IMG/VR virus record: IMGVR_UViG_3300049893_000329
Location: 1 to 43,336 of that record
Length of the DNA: 43,336 bases
From: a virus
Reading direction: 5' to 3' (one strand)
This document shows, in pieces, positions 17,381 through 26,192 of this stretch (its first letter is position 1; each line of letters opens with the position of its first letter). The notes beneath the pieces were generated by a model that had not been told where the DNA came from, made no database searches, and saw only the letters and a list, made by a program, of their open reading frames with translations. The translations under genes were made by a program, and so were the position numbers.

Positions 17381-17674
17381 TTAATTTAAGCCTTCAGGCT
17401 GTGGGTTTGAAATTGTTTTTACAGTTTGAACAAAGTACTGATCACGAGCTTCCTGAGCTGCAATTTCTTGGAAACTCTGACATACAGGATCGGCATCATC
17501 TGCCCAATCGAATTCCTGTAAAAGTTCTGTGCCTTTCATCACATTTACTTTTACATCATACGCCGTGATAACTCCAGGTTTGGATTGACGCATAGTATTC
17601 AACACATCAAAACTTGCGTCTTCTACATCTCCGGAGCCATCAGTAAAAACCAAACGATATAACTTTCTTGACAT
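17381..17674 (-). CDS. hypothetical protein (97 aa), possible tail-fibre assembly factor
   Basis: I use the ATG at 17674 (MSRKLYRLVFTDG), preceded by GAGG at good spacing. Longer starts would run 50 residues into the tail-fibre gene in another frame. The N-terminal half is beta-rich and the C-terminal part helical and acidic. Directly following a tail-fibre gene by one base is the usual place for a fibre chaperone, but this is inference. Confidence 0.7.
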   Translation of the reverse strand: MSRKLYRLVFTDGSGDVEDASFDVLNTMRQSKPGVITAYDVKVNVMKGTELLQEFDWADDADPVCQSFQEIAAQEARDQYFVQTVKTISNPQPEGLN

Positions 17675-17675
17675 A

Positions 17676-19373
17676 TTAACCTCGCACTCGTGAAGGGAAA
17701 TAAATGTCCATGTAATCGGCTCTGCAAATATCATTGACAGCCGTTCCAGTATTCCAGCAAACCAATCCATGCCCAGTAACCCGAGCAGAATCTGTTGGAA
17801 TATTCGTTGTAATGGTTTGAGTTTCAACAAGAGTCCCAGCCATTAAATAAACCGAAAATACTACAGCACTGGTAGATTCCACGCGAATGTTGAATCTGTA
17901 CCAGAGTGTTTTATCTATATTTGCGAAGGATACGTTAGTTACAGATCCATTGTTCCAACAACTAGCTATTAATGTGTTGTCGCTACCTGCCAGAAATACA
18001 GCACCATCTGTAGGATCAGTAGGTGTGAAGCTATCCTGAAATCCCATGCGAGTTTTGCTCGCAACACTTGAACTATTCAAGTTGAGGATAAAATTTGTCT
18101 CTTCTCCGCCACCAAAGTTTATGGCATAGCTGTTGGTAGCAAGTCTAAAACCACTACTAGCTGTTGTACCACTGCGAATATATACAACTCCTGGATGGTG
18201 AGGACTAACGTCGCCCGTAGTTGGGGAAGTACTCCAGCCACCCCCAGAAATTGCAGCTGCTTGCCAAGGACCTAAAGTTAGGTTGTTGTTGTTGAAAAAA
18301 TCTTCTGCGTAATACGCATGCTTGTAAAAATTTGAAGCCCCCAGCGTAGCTAACTTAGTCTTTTCTGCTGGAGCAAATAATCCAGAGTTTGTGGAATCTG
18401 CCAATGGAATAGTTGCATCATCACCAGTATCACTGACGACAACTCCAGTGGTAGGTGAAGCTGTATAACTTAAATTAGTTGCACCTCCCCCGCCACCACC
18501 AGTTGCAGCAATTGTAACATCTACTGCATTGGTAGCCGCATTATCCGAGACTGTTAATGTAACATTAGCGCCTTGAATGAAGTTAAGATTATTTCTGGTT
18601 CCAACCAAAGTTCCAGCGAGTTGAATCGGTAAACCAATTGTGTGCTCTTTCCAAGGACCCCAAGTTATAGAACCGGTGCCAACTCTAGACCACAGTCTGC
18701 CCCCGAATCTAAACTCTGCGCACATATTACCAGAACTTGGTACGGAAAAATATGTTAAATTTCCGATGCTGCCCACAGCTAATCCCGGAACAGCCAGCGC
18801 ATTTCCATCTATATAGCCAGAAATAAATCCGGCATCTCGCAAATGACTCTGGTAATGTTGAGTAATAGCTCCACCAGACACAGCGGCTAAATCTGTCAAA
18901 TCTAATGGCCATGTTATCCCGTTGGTGCCACCGCCTAGTACAGGTGTTGTACTTGCCAAGAGTCTATTAGTGTTCCGATCTGTGGTTCTTAGTACCCGAG
19001 TCCAAAGTCCCCAAGCAGTGTCTGTGCTAGCACTCTGATACCAGAAATATAACTGATCTATAAAGATTCTTTTAACGGTATTCTGGTAATTTACACCATC
19101 GTATTGTCCGTAATAAATAAGAACTCCAGTAGTTCCTGAACCTCCGGATACTCCCAGACTAGATGCAGTTGCATAGCCTACAACAACTCCCACAGTTGCA
19201 TTGTTTGCAGGAGTTCCAGTAGCCAGAGTTGTAGCAGTTAGAGATAGGGGAGCTCCGTTTCCATGCCAAGCAGTGTCCGGAATCCTACCAGCTGTAGAAT
19301 CCAGATTTGTTGTGGTGCCCAATACTTCCTGAACTTGGCCAGAAAGTATTTGCAGTAGTTTATGCCCAGGCAT
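17676..19373 (-). CDS. tail fibre protein with knob-like repeats (565 aa)
   Basis: This is a likely receptor-binding fibre. Two segments resemble pyocin-knob repeats: residues 100-128 (YFWYQSASTDTAWGLWTRV) and 220-246 (LWSRVGTGSITWGPWKE). A six-Gly linker near 292-297 is followed by TNLSYTASPTTGVVVSDTG and the segment GLFAPAEKTKLATL (331-344), a pattern common to many podovirus fibres. From about 350 the sequence becomes a beta-sandwich-like, aromatic and Gly-rich C-terminal domain that probably contacts the host surface. GGGG lies ahead of the ATG. Confidence 0.82.
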   Translation of the reverse strand: MPGHKLLQILSGQVQEVLGTTTNLDSTAGRIPDTAWHGNGAPLSLTATTLATGTPANNATVGVVVGYATASSLGVSGGSGTTGVLIYYGQYDGVNYQNTVKRIFIDQLYFWYQSASTDTAWGLWTRVLRTTDRNTNRLLASTTPVLGGGTNGITWPLDLTDLAAVSGGAITQHYQSHLRDAGFISGYIDGNALAVPGLAVGSIGNLTYFSVPSSGNMCAEFRFGGRLWSRVGTGSITWGPWKEHTIGLPIQLAGTLVGTRNNLNFIQGANVTLTVSDNAATNAVDVTIAATGGGGGGATNLSYTASPTTGVVVSDTGDDATIPLADSTNSGLFAPAEKTKLATLGASNFYKHAYYAEDFFNNNNLTLGPWQAAAISGGGWSTSPTTGDVSPHHPGVVYIRSGTTASSGFRLATNSYAINFGGGEETNFILNLNSSSVASKTRMGFQDSFTPTDPTDGAVFLAGSDNTLIASCWNNGSVTNVSFANIDKTLWYRFNIRVESTSAVVFSVYLMAGTLVETQTITTNIPTDSARVTGHGLVCWNTGTAVNDICRADYMDIYFPSRVRG

Positions 19374-19384
19374 AGCAACCCCAC

Positions 19385-19891
19385 TTACGCCAATTTAATT
19401 GGAGTACCAATTTCCACATTCACAGCAGTAGCTTGAGTTGCAACACCCAAGCGCTGCACCAAGTTGCCTGCACCTGAAGGAGCCGTATTAGTTCCAATAC
19501 CTGGGGTAGATGCGCTAAGATACACAGTACCAGCAGTCATACCAGTTACTTGACCGTTGGAACCTTCGAAGTATACGGTAGCAGCAGCTCCTGAAGTTAC
19601 GGAAGCAATAACAAAACCATGCGCAGGCTTGTCACTTGCAGCATCAGCTTTACGAACTCGGAAGTTACCCGCAGAATCCCAGACATTTACGTAGTCGCCA
19701 GCCGCCAAGTTCTCACTAGCTTGAATAGATGCAGTATCTGCACCGATACCAGTTGGCATAACTGACGAATCCAGACGACCTGTACTATCTAATGCCACGC
19801 CGCGTCCAGCAGAACCTGCACCTGCAGAAGTAACCAATAACTCACGCTCGGTGAGGGTTCCGCCATTATTGTAAATATATTTATCTGCCAT
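19385..19891 (-). CDS. virion decoration or fibre-associated protein (168 aa)
   Basis: The middle and C-terminal part (about residues 55-168) match a common small beta-rich domain of phage virion proteins: AAGDYVNVWDSAGNFRVRKA, then AHGFVIASVTSGAAATVYFE, then GTVYLSAS. Such domains decorate capsids or form part of fibre stalks. The N-terminus has the LTERELLVTSAG segment and a Gly-rich linker. It lies between two tail-fibre genes, so a fibre or appendage role is more likely than head decoration. GAGG precedes the ATG. Confidence 0.7.
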   Translation of the reverse strand: MADKYIYNNGGTLTERELLVTSAGAGSAGRGVALDSTGRLDSSVMPTGIGADTASIQASENLAAGDYVNVWDSAGNFRVRKADAASDKPAHGFVIASVTSGAAATVYFEGSNGQVTGMTAGTVYLSASTPGIGTNTAPSGAGNLVQRLGVATQATAVNVEIGTPIKLA

Positions 19892-19901
19892 TTAAATCAC
19901 C

Positions 19902-20825
19902 TCAACTAAGTTGAATAATTGAATCAAAACTGGAAGTAAGCACCAGTGTATTAGGGTTTACAGCATAACCAATCGTTACGAGAAATCCGGATGTTGGAAC
20001 AACCTGAGTTAGCTGGCCGGCTGAACCTAGGAAGACAGGGCCTACAGCTAATCCCCAACCTGCATTGTAGTAAGTTCCGGAAACCTGAATATTTATGGGA
20101 TCGCCAACTATGGATGCTGCGGTAGTTGTAAGACCCAGAATAGTTTTGACACTCGCAGCATCTGCAGGATCGGTAAGACCCACGGAAGTATCGCTAATGG
20201 CAGACACAACTCGTATAGAAGATATTGCACTACCAACTAACTTTGTGATTATATTAGTAGTTGCTTTTGCTCCAGGTTCTATGCCCTGCAATTTACTCCA
20301 GTCAGCTGAACTCATAAATCCAGAAGCTGAGGCAGATGCAGTGCTGTGAGTATGCGAAGCTGTTGCTGCATCCACAATCCCATAACCCTCCAGAGTGCTA
20401 GGTTTGCCGGATACATAGGGCCAAGAAATTCTGAGATTTGGGCTAACAGCAAAGTTAACTGCACCGTCGATATTCTGAGTTATGACTATCTGGTCTGCCG
20501 TCCCAGTTACAGCTCTGACTTGTAGATTAACTCCTACTTTTGCTCCGACTAAAGATTGCCCTGCACCTAGAGTTACTAATGTATTAGCCTCTCCGGAAGC
20601 TGCAGGACTAGAACATAATTCCCAGACCGGAGTGAAATCTGGATTAATACTTTTCAGTATATAATACTTTTCAGTCTGTGCATCATAGCACATCTTATCC
20701 AGATCACGGAAAGTGAAATTATTGGTGACGTCATTGCGTGCAGCAGTATCTACAAACCTCCAGTTTGTAAGTCCGTGCACGTGACCTCTACTTATGTTTT
20801 TGTGTTCGAAGAGCTCTTGGCCCAT
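19902..20825 (-). CDS. tail fibre protein (307 aa)
   Basis: I choose the ATG at 20825, with GGGGAA eight bases upstream; a GTG at 20840 would add five residues. The start lies 34 bases inside the preceding gene. Features are HVHGLTNW near the N-terminus, a Thr/Ala-rich segment with SHTHSTASASASGFMSSADW and KLQGIEPGAKAT, typical of tail fibres, and a beta-rich C-terminus. The segment GYGIVDAATASHTH is also common in fibre repeats. It is probably one subunit of the branched fibre set encoded from 17.7 to 22.4 kb. Confidence 0.75.
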   Translation of the reverse strand: MGQELFEHKNISRGHVHGLTNWRFVDTAARNDVTNNFTFRDLDKMCYDAQTEKYYILKSINPDFTPVWELCSSPAASGEANTLVTLGAGQSLVGAKVGVNLQVRAVTGTADQIVITQNIDGAVNFAVSPNLRISWPYVSGKPSTLEGYGIVDAATASHTHSTASASASGFMSSADWSKLQGIEPGAKATTNIITKLVGSAISSIRVVSAISDTSVGLTDPADAASVKTILGLTTTAASIVGDPINIQVSGTYYNAGWGLAVGPVFLGSAGQLTQVVPTSGFLVTIGYAVNPNTLVLTSSFDSIIQLS

Positions 20826-21466
20826 GGTATTGTTCCCCACTCAAATCCTACAGTATCACCTTCAATCATAACTGGATTATTCTCAACAGTTACAATTACT
20901 GCATCAATGGAATATATTCTCAAAACAAACCGCCAGTTGGTGCCAAATCCGCAAGTATCCAATACTATATCCTGCAAATTATGCGGGACTTCATATTCAG
21001 TATTGAACCGATCTCTTTGTCTGCGATATTTTACAATGTCTCCTTGCTGGTAAAATACCAAGATATCCGATAATGGAAGATATTTTATGGTGTAATTATC
21101 TACTTGACAACATGGGTTTATAGCATTAGCCAGCTTAGTTGTAACATACCCAGGTATTGTAGGATCATACCAATACAGATATATTTCATCCAAATCGTTT
21201 TGCCAAGTTAGGCACACTCGATCTAACTGGTCAAAGCATAAATCAATCTTACTGGCAGGCCTAGGAATAGTAAGTTCAAATTGCATAACATCCGCAGAAT
21301 CAAATACCTGTATCTTGGATATGCCTAACTTAGCATACCAAACCTCAGGAACTAAGCACTTTCTGCTGTACGCCAGAGTTCTGTTAACTTGAGCTTGACG
21401 GGGAGCCAGCAGAATGCAACTAATATCTTCCGTTGCCCACCCAGAATCTCCACCTGCCGGAATCAT
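20792..21466 (-). CDS. probable tail protein (224 aa)
   Basis: The ATG overlaps the stop of the previous gene (ATGA). The sequence alternates short strands with a repeated pattern around Asp-Arg-Val and Tyr-Trp-Tyr (LDRVCLTWQNDLDEIYLYWY near residues 84-103), suggesting beta-propeller-like blades. It has Cys residues but no metal pattern I recognise. Its place within the tail operon, translationally coupled to the 313-residue tail protein, supports a tail-structural role. Confidence 0.65.
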   Translation of the reverse strand: MIPAGGDSGWATEDISCILLAPRQAQVNRTLAYSRKCLVPEVWYAKLGISKIQVFDSADVMQFELTIPRPASKIDLCFDQLDRVCLTWQNDLDEIYLYWYDPTIPGYVTTKLANAINPCCQVDNYTIKYLPLSDILVFYQQGDIVKYRRQRDRFNTEYEVPHNLQDIVLDTCGFGTNWRFVLRIYSIDAVIVTVENNPVMIEGDTVGFEWGTIPWAKSSSNTKT

Positions 21467-22404
21467 GAAGGATATCTCCCAACTGACAATCTGTGAACCA
21501 GCGTTAAACTTTGCAAGTTATTCTTGGGAATCTTTGGCGTGAATGCGATTTGATATCCACCGTTCAAACTGCTGGTGATAAGATATTTTCCCAGAAGCAT
21601 AGAGCCAATACCTGTAGAAAAATTACCTGTGGTAGGCCCAGCGATAACAGTCTCATCTCGGTAGAATGAACCAGTAGCATAGGTAGCTAAAGCATAACTA
21701 TCGAAATCTTGCGGAGTCCCAGAAATACTAGCAAATTGTGTAGGCAAAACAGAAGTCTCATACATCTTTCCTATATTGTTACTATTCACGTGTGTAACAA
21801 CTGGAAATGCAAGACCCACACCAACTTGGCCTGATATCTGGGCAGATTGTTTGGTATAATTGTAGGTTACTCCGGAGATTACAACTGTACCAGTCTGCTG
21901 GCCAATAATCGGGTAATACCGAATTTCATACACAACAGATAAAGTCTCGTTAGAAAATACCGAGAATGTTGTCGGATTACCAGAACTATCTTTAATGAGC
22001 GCACGAGTCCACAAACCACTGCCATTTGCTGCTGTACCCATTCCCAATTCCGCAACGTTTCCAACTACTGCGCCTTGGGCAAATGTAAAAGTCTTGTATG
22101 TATAGGAATACCAAGGATCGACACCTATGTTAGCTGAGGTAGCTGAACCTCCTGTGGTAGTTGCCAGTCTGTTGACCAACGCAACGTTAGTTGCCACAGG
22201 AGTTGTGGAACCAGTACCGACAGAAAGATACGAGCATGCAGAAAAAATGTCTTGCCCGGTAGTGCATAAACCATCCAGGCAGCTATTTAGGATTAAGTTA
22301 CCAATCCAATCAGTTTCCCCGGTAATAATACCATTGCAAGTTTTGGTTAGTTTAAAGCGTCCAGATACTTGGGCACTGCTAGCTATAATATTTGCATGAC
22401 TCAT
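21463..22404 (-). CDS. tail structural or fibre protein (313 aa)
   Basis: It starts by ATGA overlap with the nozzle-like gene. The N-terminal part has TGETDWIGNLILNSCLDGL followed by YLSVGTGSTTPVAT, a combination I know from phage tail-fibre and base-plate-associated proteins that make a beta-sandwich domain. The remainder is Gly/Thr/Ser-rich and beta in character, with no membrane segment. Probably part of the tail appendage connected to the nozzle. Confidence 0.7.
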   Translation of the reverse strand: MSHANIIASSAQVSGRFKLTKTCNGIITGETDWIGNLILNSCLDGLCTTGQDIFSACSYLSVGTGSTTPVATNVALVNRLATTTGGSATSANIGVDPWYSYTYKTFTFAQGAVVGNVAELGMGTAANGSGLWTRALIKDSSGNPTTFSVFSNETLSVVYEIRYYPIIGQQTGTVVISGVTYNYTKQSAQISGQVGVGLAFPVVTHVNSNNIGKMYETSVLPTQFASISGTPQDFDSYALATYATGSFYRDETVIAGPTTGNFSTGIGSMLLGKYLITSSLNGGYQIAFTPKIPKNNLQSLTLVHRLSVGRYPS

Positions 22405-22757
22405 GACAAAGTTCCTGATAGAATAGAATAAGATGCAGTTATAAAGTCATCAGGATAAGCTGTATGACTTAATGGGAAATAAGTTTGAACTAATGTTCCT
22501 GACAGTGGATTATAATCTGTGCTAAGCCGATCGTCTACATATTGAGTAAAATTTACAGGGAAATAAGTCTGGACAATTGTTCCGGACAATAACTCATAGC
22601 CAGACGCCATGAAATCATCTGGTGCGGGTGATTGGTTATTTACCATATTCCGCACGTCTATAGACAAAACTTCATATGCGGAAGTCATCTCAGACGCCTG
22701 TCTAGCAGGCATTAGCTTAGCAGAAGTTACACTGTAAGAACTTGTGATCTCTTCAAC
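22401..22757 (-). repeat. C-terminal tandem peptide repeats of the nozzle-like protein
   Basis: Residues 580-697 contain five units: 580-599, 600-625, 626-653, 654-681 and a partial 682-697. The two full 28-residue units share DD at the start, Tyr at position 8, LSGT at 11-14 and VQTYFP at 16-21. The last unit keeps DDF and LSGT. The number of units could vary between relatives by slipped or recombinational copying. Confidence 0.85.
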
Positions 22758-24494
22758 TACATCGACTGGATAAGGAACAGTAGCGATGTAGTTATAAAAC
22801 TTTTTTCGTTGAGGCACCCCAAACTGGAAATTTCCGCCAGCAGATATTGCCTGCATTAGGATGTCAGTAACTGTAAATGTACCATTGATTTCTAGAGACA
22901 CAGAATCTGCAGAACTAATTAGGTTCCAGAAATTTGGTTGCTCTAGAACTTCATAGGCAGTATCGTCTTTTCCTGCATAAGCACCAGAGTACAAATGTCT
23001 GTGCGCTACTAACCTACCGTTATGCAATTTATTCAGAATCACGCCAGTCAGCTGCATCCCTAAATCTCGGGTCAACTTATACTTACCAAAAAATATTCTT
23101 GGCAGTGCGGCATTTATCCCTGTAAGATTTCCCTCAAAGTTTCGACTCTCAGAAAGTGCAGCATTGAATAGGGCTCCAACACTGGTTACGATTCCAAGGC
23201 TAGTTCCAGTCTGAGCAGAGCCCAAAGTTACCTTGGATTCTATATCAAAATAAATCTTTGCAGGAACTGCTTCATCTATTGCACCGTAAGTTGGATAATC
23301 TCCTTCTAAATCTCCGTAAGTGTAAATCCCGGAAACTGGAACAATTGGATTATCGATGATAAAGTTGTGATCAACTACCAGTCTGCCCCAACGCTGGAGA
23401 GTCCTGTCGTAAACATAGGCTTGTTTGAATGTAGTATCTGCAGGAGTTCTAAGGGATACACACATGAAGTTATTAGTGCAGAATTGCAGGCGTAAATCAA
23501 ACGACGCAATGTACCCAACTTCCGGTTGTTCAGTCAGCGCATTAAGCTTTATATCTAACCCCCGAGAAATTCCATCCCGTAATTCTGGCCAAATGTACTG
23601 AGCTTGTTCTACTGTAACTTGCTGGAAAGCTTTACCGGTCCAACAAATATGAACTCCTGCATTTGTATCATACGCAATATGGTCACGCTTCACAATTCCG
23701 TCGGAGGCAATAATTTCAGAAAACACAAACGGAAATTGAATGTCACCCGTTGACCGTGCTGCCACTGCGTTATTTCGAGTGTAGATTATAAATGAATCTC
23801 CGAGAGACTCAGCAGTTACTATCTCCGTGGTTATTGCGGTAACTTTTAATGATCCAGCACCAGTAGCTAAATCCGGCACAAAATCCAGTGAATCTAGCGA
23901 GGACGAGTTGAATACAGTACCAAAGTCATCCCAGAGAATTACGTAGTTTCCTACTCCCAACATCCCTGCAATGTTACCAATGTCGATACCTTTGGCAGTA
24001 ACTTCGATAATACTTTTCGTTCCGTAATCATATTGATACAAAGCTCCCTTACTTACCAGAATGTAAGTGTTGCCTTGCACATTGGCTACGAATATTTCAC
24101 TGTATGGATTATCCACCAGCATCAGCTCAGACCAAACTTGTGTGGCTGCATCGTATAAATACTGGGAATATTCTGTCAGAACTAGCCACGCAATTCCCAG
24201 ACCACTACCTATCAGAGTGTACTGTTTTTGGATTGTTCCATTAATGTCAGGAATTTCAGGTATTGCGGGAGAAAAATGTACGGAACTATAACCCCGTGCA
24301 ATAGGTAAAACATTCTCCATGTAGTAAGCTTGGCAGACTGCTGCCTGTTGCTCAGCTTCTTGACCTGAGAATCCTGGAGGCGTGGATCTTGCTAATTCCC
24401 GCGAATCAGCCAAAATCACTGTGCTGGATAATTCAGCAAAATTAAATGGAAACTTTGCCGAAGTTACATCTGCGTGAAATCTTTGCAAAGTCAT
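22401..24494 (-). CDS. tail tubular protein B-like (tail nozzle)
   Basis: The 697-residue size, the beta-propeller-like sequence and the position two genes after the adaptor fit the podovirus nozzle protein, T7 gp12-like, which closes the tail tube. The N-terminus (QRFHADVTSAKFPFNFAEL) and a region of repeated strands with Tyr/Asp pairs support a propeller fold. The last 118 residues are different: short tandem repeats around the motif Tyr-x-x-Leu-Ser-Gly-Thr with VQTYFP in two of them. GAGG lies ahead of the ATG. It overlaps the following gene by ATGA. Confidence 0.78.
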   Translation of the reverse strand: MTLQRFHADVTSAKFPFNFAELSSTVILADSRELARSTPPGFSGQEAEQQAAVCQAYYMENVLPIARGYSSVHFSPAIPEIPDINGTIQKQYTLIGSGLGIAWLVLTEYSQYLYDAATQVWSELMLVDNPYSEIFVANVQGNTYILVSKGALYQYDYGTKSIIEVTAKGIDIGNIAGMLGVGNYVILWDDFGTVFNSSSLDSLDFVPDLATGAGSLKVTAITTEIVTAESLGDSFIIYTRNNAVAARSTGDIQFPFVFSEIIASDGIVKRDHIAYDTNAGVHICWTGKAFQQVTVEQAQYIWPELRDGISRGLDIKLNALTEQPEVGYIASFDLRLQFCTNNFMCVSLRTPADTTFKQAYVYDRTLQRWGRLVVDHNFIIDNPIVPVSGIYTYGDLEGDYPTYGAIDEAVPAKIYFDIESKVTLGSAQTGTSLGIVTSVGALFNAALSESRNFEGNLTGINAALPRIFFGKYKLTRDLGMQLTGVILNKLHNGRLVAHRHLYSGAYAGKDDTAYEVLEQPNFWNLISSADSVSLEINGTFTVTDILMQAISAGGNFQFGVPQRKKFYNYIATVPYPVDVVEEITSSYSVTSAKLMPARQASEMTSAYEVLSIDVRNMVNNQSPAPDDFMASGYELLSGTIVQTYFPVNFTQYVDDRLSTDYNPLSGTLVQTYFPLSHTAYPDDFITASYSILSGTLS

Positions 24495-24502
24495 AAAAAC
24501 CT

Positions 24503-25096
24503 CTACATTCCGATAGCAATGATCGTAACAGTCCTGTTGCCGCTGCCACTATGATCTACCGTACATCCATTAACTGTGGCATTTTCAACTTTAACTTCCG
24601 CAGAACTTTGGCTTGTGGAAGAGAACGGACTTGCTACTGCTCCCCAAACTGCTGTATTGTATGGAGCCGGCCAACCCAAAGATGTAGTACCATCGCCAGA
24701 TACAACAACTGTGAGTACATTAATTTTTATTCCGCCGGGTAGATTTATTCCATAGATAGTAGAAGTAGTTCCGCCGCTAGTTACCAACGCGGTAGTTACT
24801 TGCGGAATTGGATTGATTACTCCCAGAGCCGCAGCTAATGCTACAAACGATGGAACTTCTCGGATTTGTTTACCTACTTCAGTGAACCCCAAAACATCGC
24901 ACATTTCGGAGTCTGTACCTTTTGAAACTAATGTAGCTCCCAGAGTTGACAAAGCCGCCAATTTTAAAATAACCGGATCAGCGGTATCTATCCAGTCATC
25001 ATGACCTTTAAGTACTCCTTTTATGCCACGAAATTCCGCCGATACTTCCGCAGCAGATGTACTAACTGGTAAAGCTGGATTTAGAGGTTCTACCAC
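24503..25096 (-). CDS. tail-associated protein with gp53-like C-terminal domain (197 aa)
   Basis: Translation starts at GTG (25094-25096), with GGAG eight bases upstream; the start overlaps the stop of the adaptor gene. The C-terminal 80 residues (INLPGGIKIN, LGWPAPYNTAVWG, VENATVNGCTV, GNRTVTIIAIG) resemble the gp53-like end domain of phage fibres. The N-terminal part is helical and Ala-rich. Its location between adaptor and nozzle suggests a short fibre or plug at the tail. Confidence 0.65.
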   Translation of the reverse strand: MVEPLNPALPVSTSAAEVSAEFRGIKGVLKGHDDWIDTADPVILKLAALSTLGATLVSKGTDSEMCDVLGFTEVGKQIREVPSFVALAAALGVINPIPQVTTALVTSGGTTSTIYGINLPGGIKINVLTVVVSGDGTTSLGWPAPYNTAVWGAVASPFSSTSQSSAEVKVENATVNGCTVDHSGSGNRTVTIIAIGM

Positions 25097-25743
25097 GGCA
25101 GTATCTCCTGTTTATTTGCGTCAATAAAGTTTTCAAGTTGTTGTTGGTAATAAATTTCAGCCGCATTCATCATCTTAGGATCTGCGACTATGCCAGCAAT
25201 GAATCTTCTGACCATTGATTGAATCACACCGGGGTGCTGCTCCAGAATCCAGGAGTCTGACTCCCACTCTCCCGTAAGGAGATTTCTGCCATAATAAGGC
25301 CTGACTATTCCAGTCACTTCAATGCAGACACAATTTTCCGGAACCTCTCTGAAATTAAGATAGTTCCCTGCAATGTAATAAGTGTTCAGTATTTTATTGG
25401 AATAGTAGTTAAATTGATTTTCACCCTGAGCTTCTGTGTATTCAGGGTTTGAGATAATTTCGGTTCCAGGAGTTACTACAGTGCCTACAACACTATAACT
25501 GGAATACAATTTGACCCCTCGTATAACTCTGATTGCCCTGAATTCCGAGGACATATCAACGGCAACTTTGCCCGAATTTATGCTGGGATTGAGTATGTAC
25601 AGCTTACGTAGGTCTCTACGAAAGATATTTATAGAATGTGCAGTATTCAGGATATTACTGAAATCGTAAGTTAAAATCTTATCCGTCATATCATAGCGGG
25701 CAAGATACGAAGTCTGTGAAGTTACTAAATTTAAAGGAGTCAT
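25090..25743 (-). CDS. tail tubular protein A-like head-tail adaptor (217 aa)
   Basis: Position directly after the capsid block and before the nozzle, plus a size near T7 gp11 (about 196 residues), suggests the adaptor ring that binds the portal. The C-terminal third (QSMVRRFIAGIVADPKMMNA and the YYQQQLENFIDANKQEI segment) has the long helix expected of this family. The middle is beta-rich. No sequence motif is decisive. The ATG lies 17 bases after the upstream stop. Confidence 0.65.
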   Translation of the reverse strand: MTPLNLVTSQTSYLARYDMTDKILTYDFSNILNTAHSINIFRRDLRKLYILNPSINSGKVAVDMSSEFRAIRVIRGVKLYSSYSVVGTVVTPGTEIISNPEYTEAQGENQFNYYSNKILNTYYIAGNYLNFREVPENCVCIEVTGIVRPYYGRNLLTGEWESDSWILEQHPGVIQSMVRRFIAGIVADPKMMNAAEIYYQQQLENFIDANKQEILPW

Positions 25744-25760
25744 ATCTTGCCCGCCTGATA

Positions 25761-26108
25761 TTAATTAACTTTGTTTGGGTCCAAAGGCTCTGGAGCTTGC
25801 ATCTGAGGTGTGAATTCCTCAGCCATCAATGCAGCAGCAGGCCAGATAGTTCCAGCTCTCACCATTGCATCTAACTCCCGGAGTTCATCGGGGTCTTCAG
25901 TTGTGTGAACACCATCAGGCACAACAATACGACGGCCGTCTGGCATAATAAAGTTGGTTGGAGCAGAAGGAAATTGGTAGGACTTACCAGGTTTCTTTGC
26001 TGGAACAATTGCAGTAGTTGGAGTTTCTGCAGTTGCGGCAGCGGCAGCTTTAGCCTGTTCAAGTTTAGCGGCTTCAATTGCTGCTTGCAAGTTGTTTGGA
26101 GTATTCAT
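25761..26108 (-). CDS. hypothetical capsid-region protein (115 aa)
   Basis: The N-terminal 45 residues are Ala/Gln/Lys-rich and helical. The second half has a compact segment, MPDGRRIVVPDGVHTTEDPDELRELDAMV in composition, which resembles small proteins encoded next to major capsid genes. It could be a head-completion or decoration protein. It begins a new section after the minus-strand terminator at 26141-26173; the -10-like bases at 26112-26117 end just ahead of its ATG. Confidence 0.65.
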   Translation of the reverse strand: MNTPNNLQAAIEAAKLEQAKAAAAATAETPTTAIVPAKKPGKSYQFPSAPTNFIMPDGRRIVVPDGVHTTEDPDELRELDAMVRAGTIWPAAALMAEEFTPQMQAPEPLDPNKVN

Positions 26109-26111
26109 GTT

Positions 26112-26141
26112 AATATCTCACAGTTAATTGAACGTTGTAAA
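26112..26141 (-). promoter_or_regulatory. possible weak promoter after the capsid terminator
   Basis: On the minus strand TTTACA (26136-26141) is followed after 18 bases by GATATT (26112-26117), with TGA immediately ahead of the -10 as an extended -10 element. The start point would fall at about the ATG at 26108, giving a leaderless message. The matches are modest. Confidence 0.25.
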
Positions 26142-26173
26142 AATAAAAAAGGGGAGGTATTTTAACTCCTCCC
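26141..26173 (-). terminator. intrinsic terminator after the major capsid gene
   Basis: Read on the minus strand, GGGAGG (26168-26173) pairs with CCTCCC (26152-26157) and is followed by C and a T-rich run of TTTTTTATTT (26150-26141). It lies 20 bases after the capsid stop. It would raise capsid over tail expression if leaky. Confidence 0.8.
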
Positions 26174-26192
26174 AAAGGTCACCCCCAGATAC

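Noticed and set aside
17675-17830. 50-residue N-terminal extension of the 97-residue gene
   Set aside because: It lies entirely within the tail-fibre gene in another frame, and the ATG at 17674 has GAGG at proper spacing.
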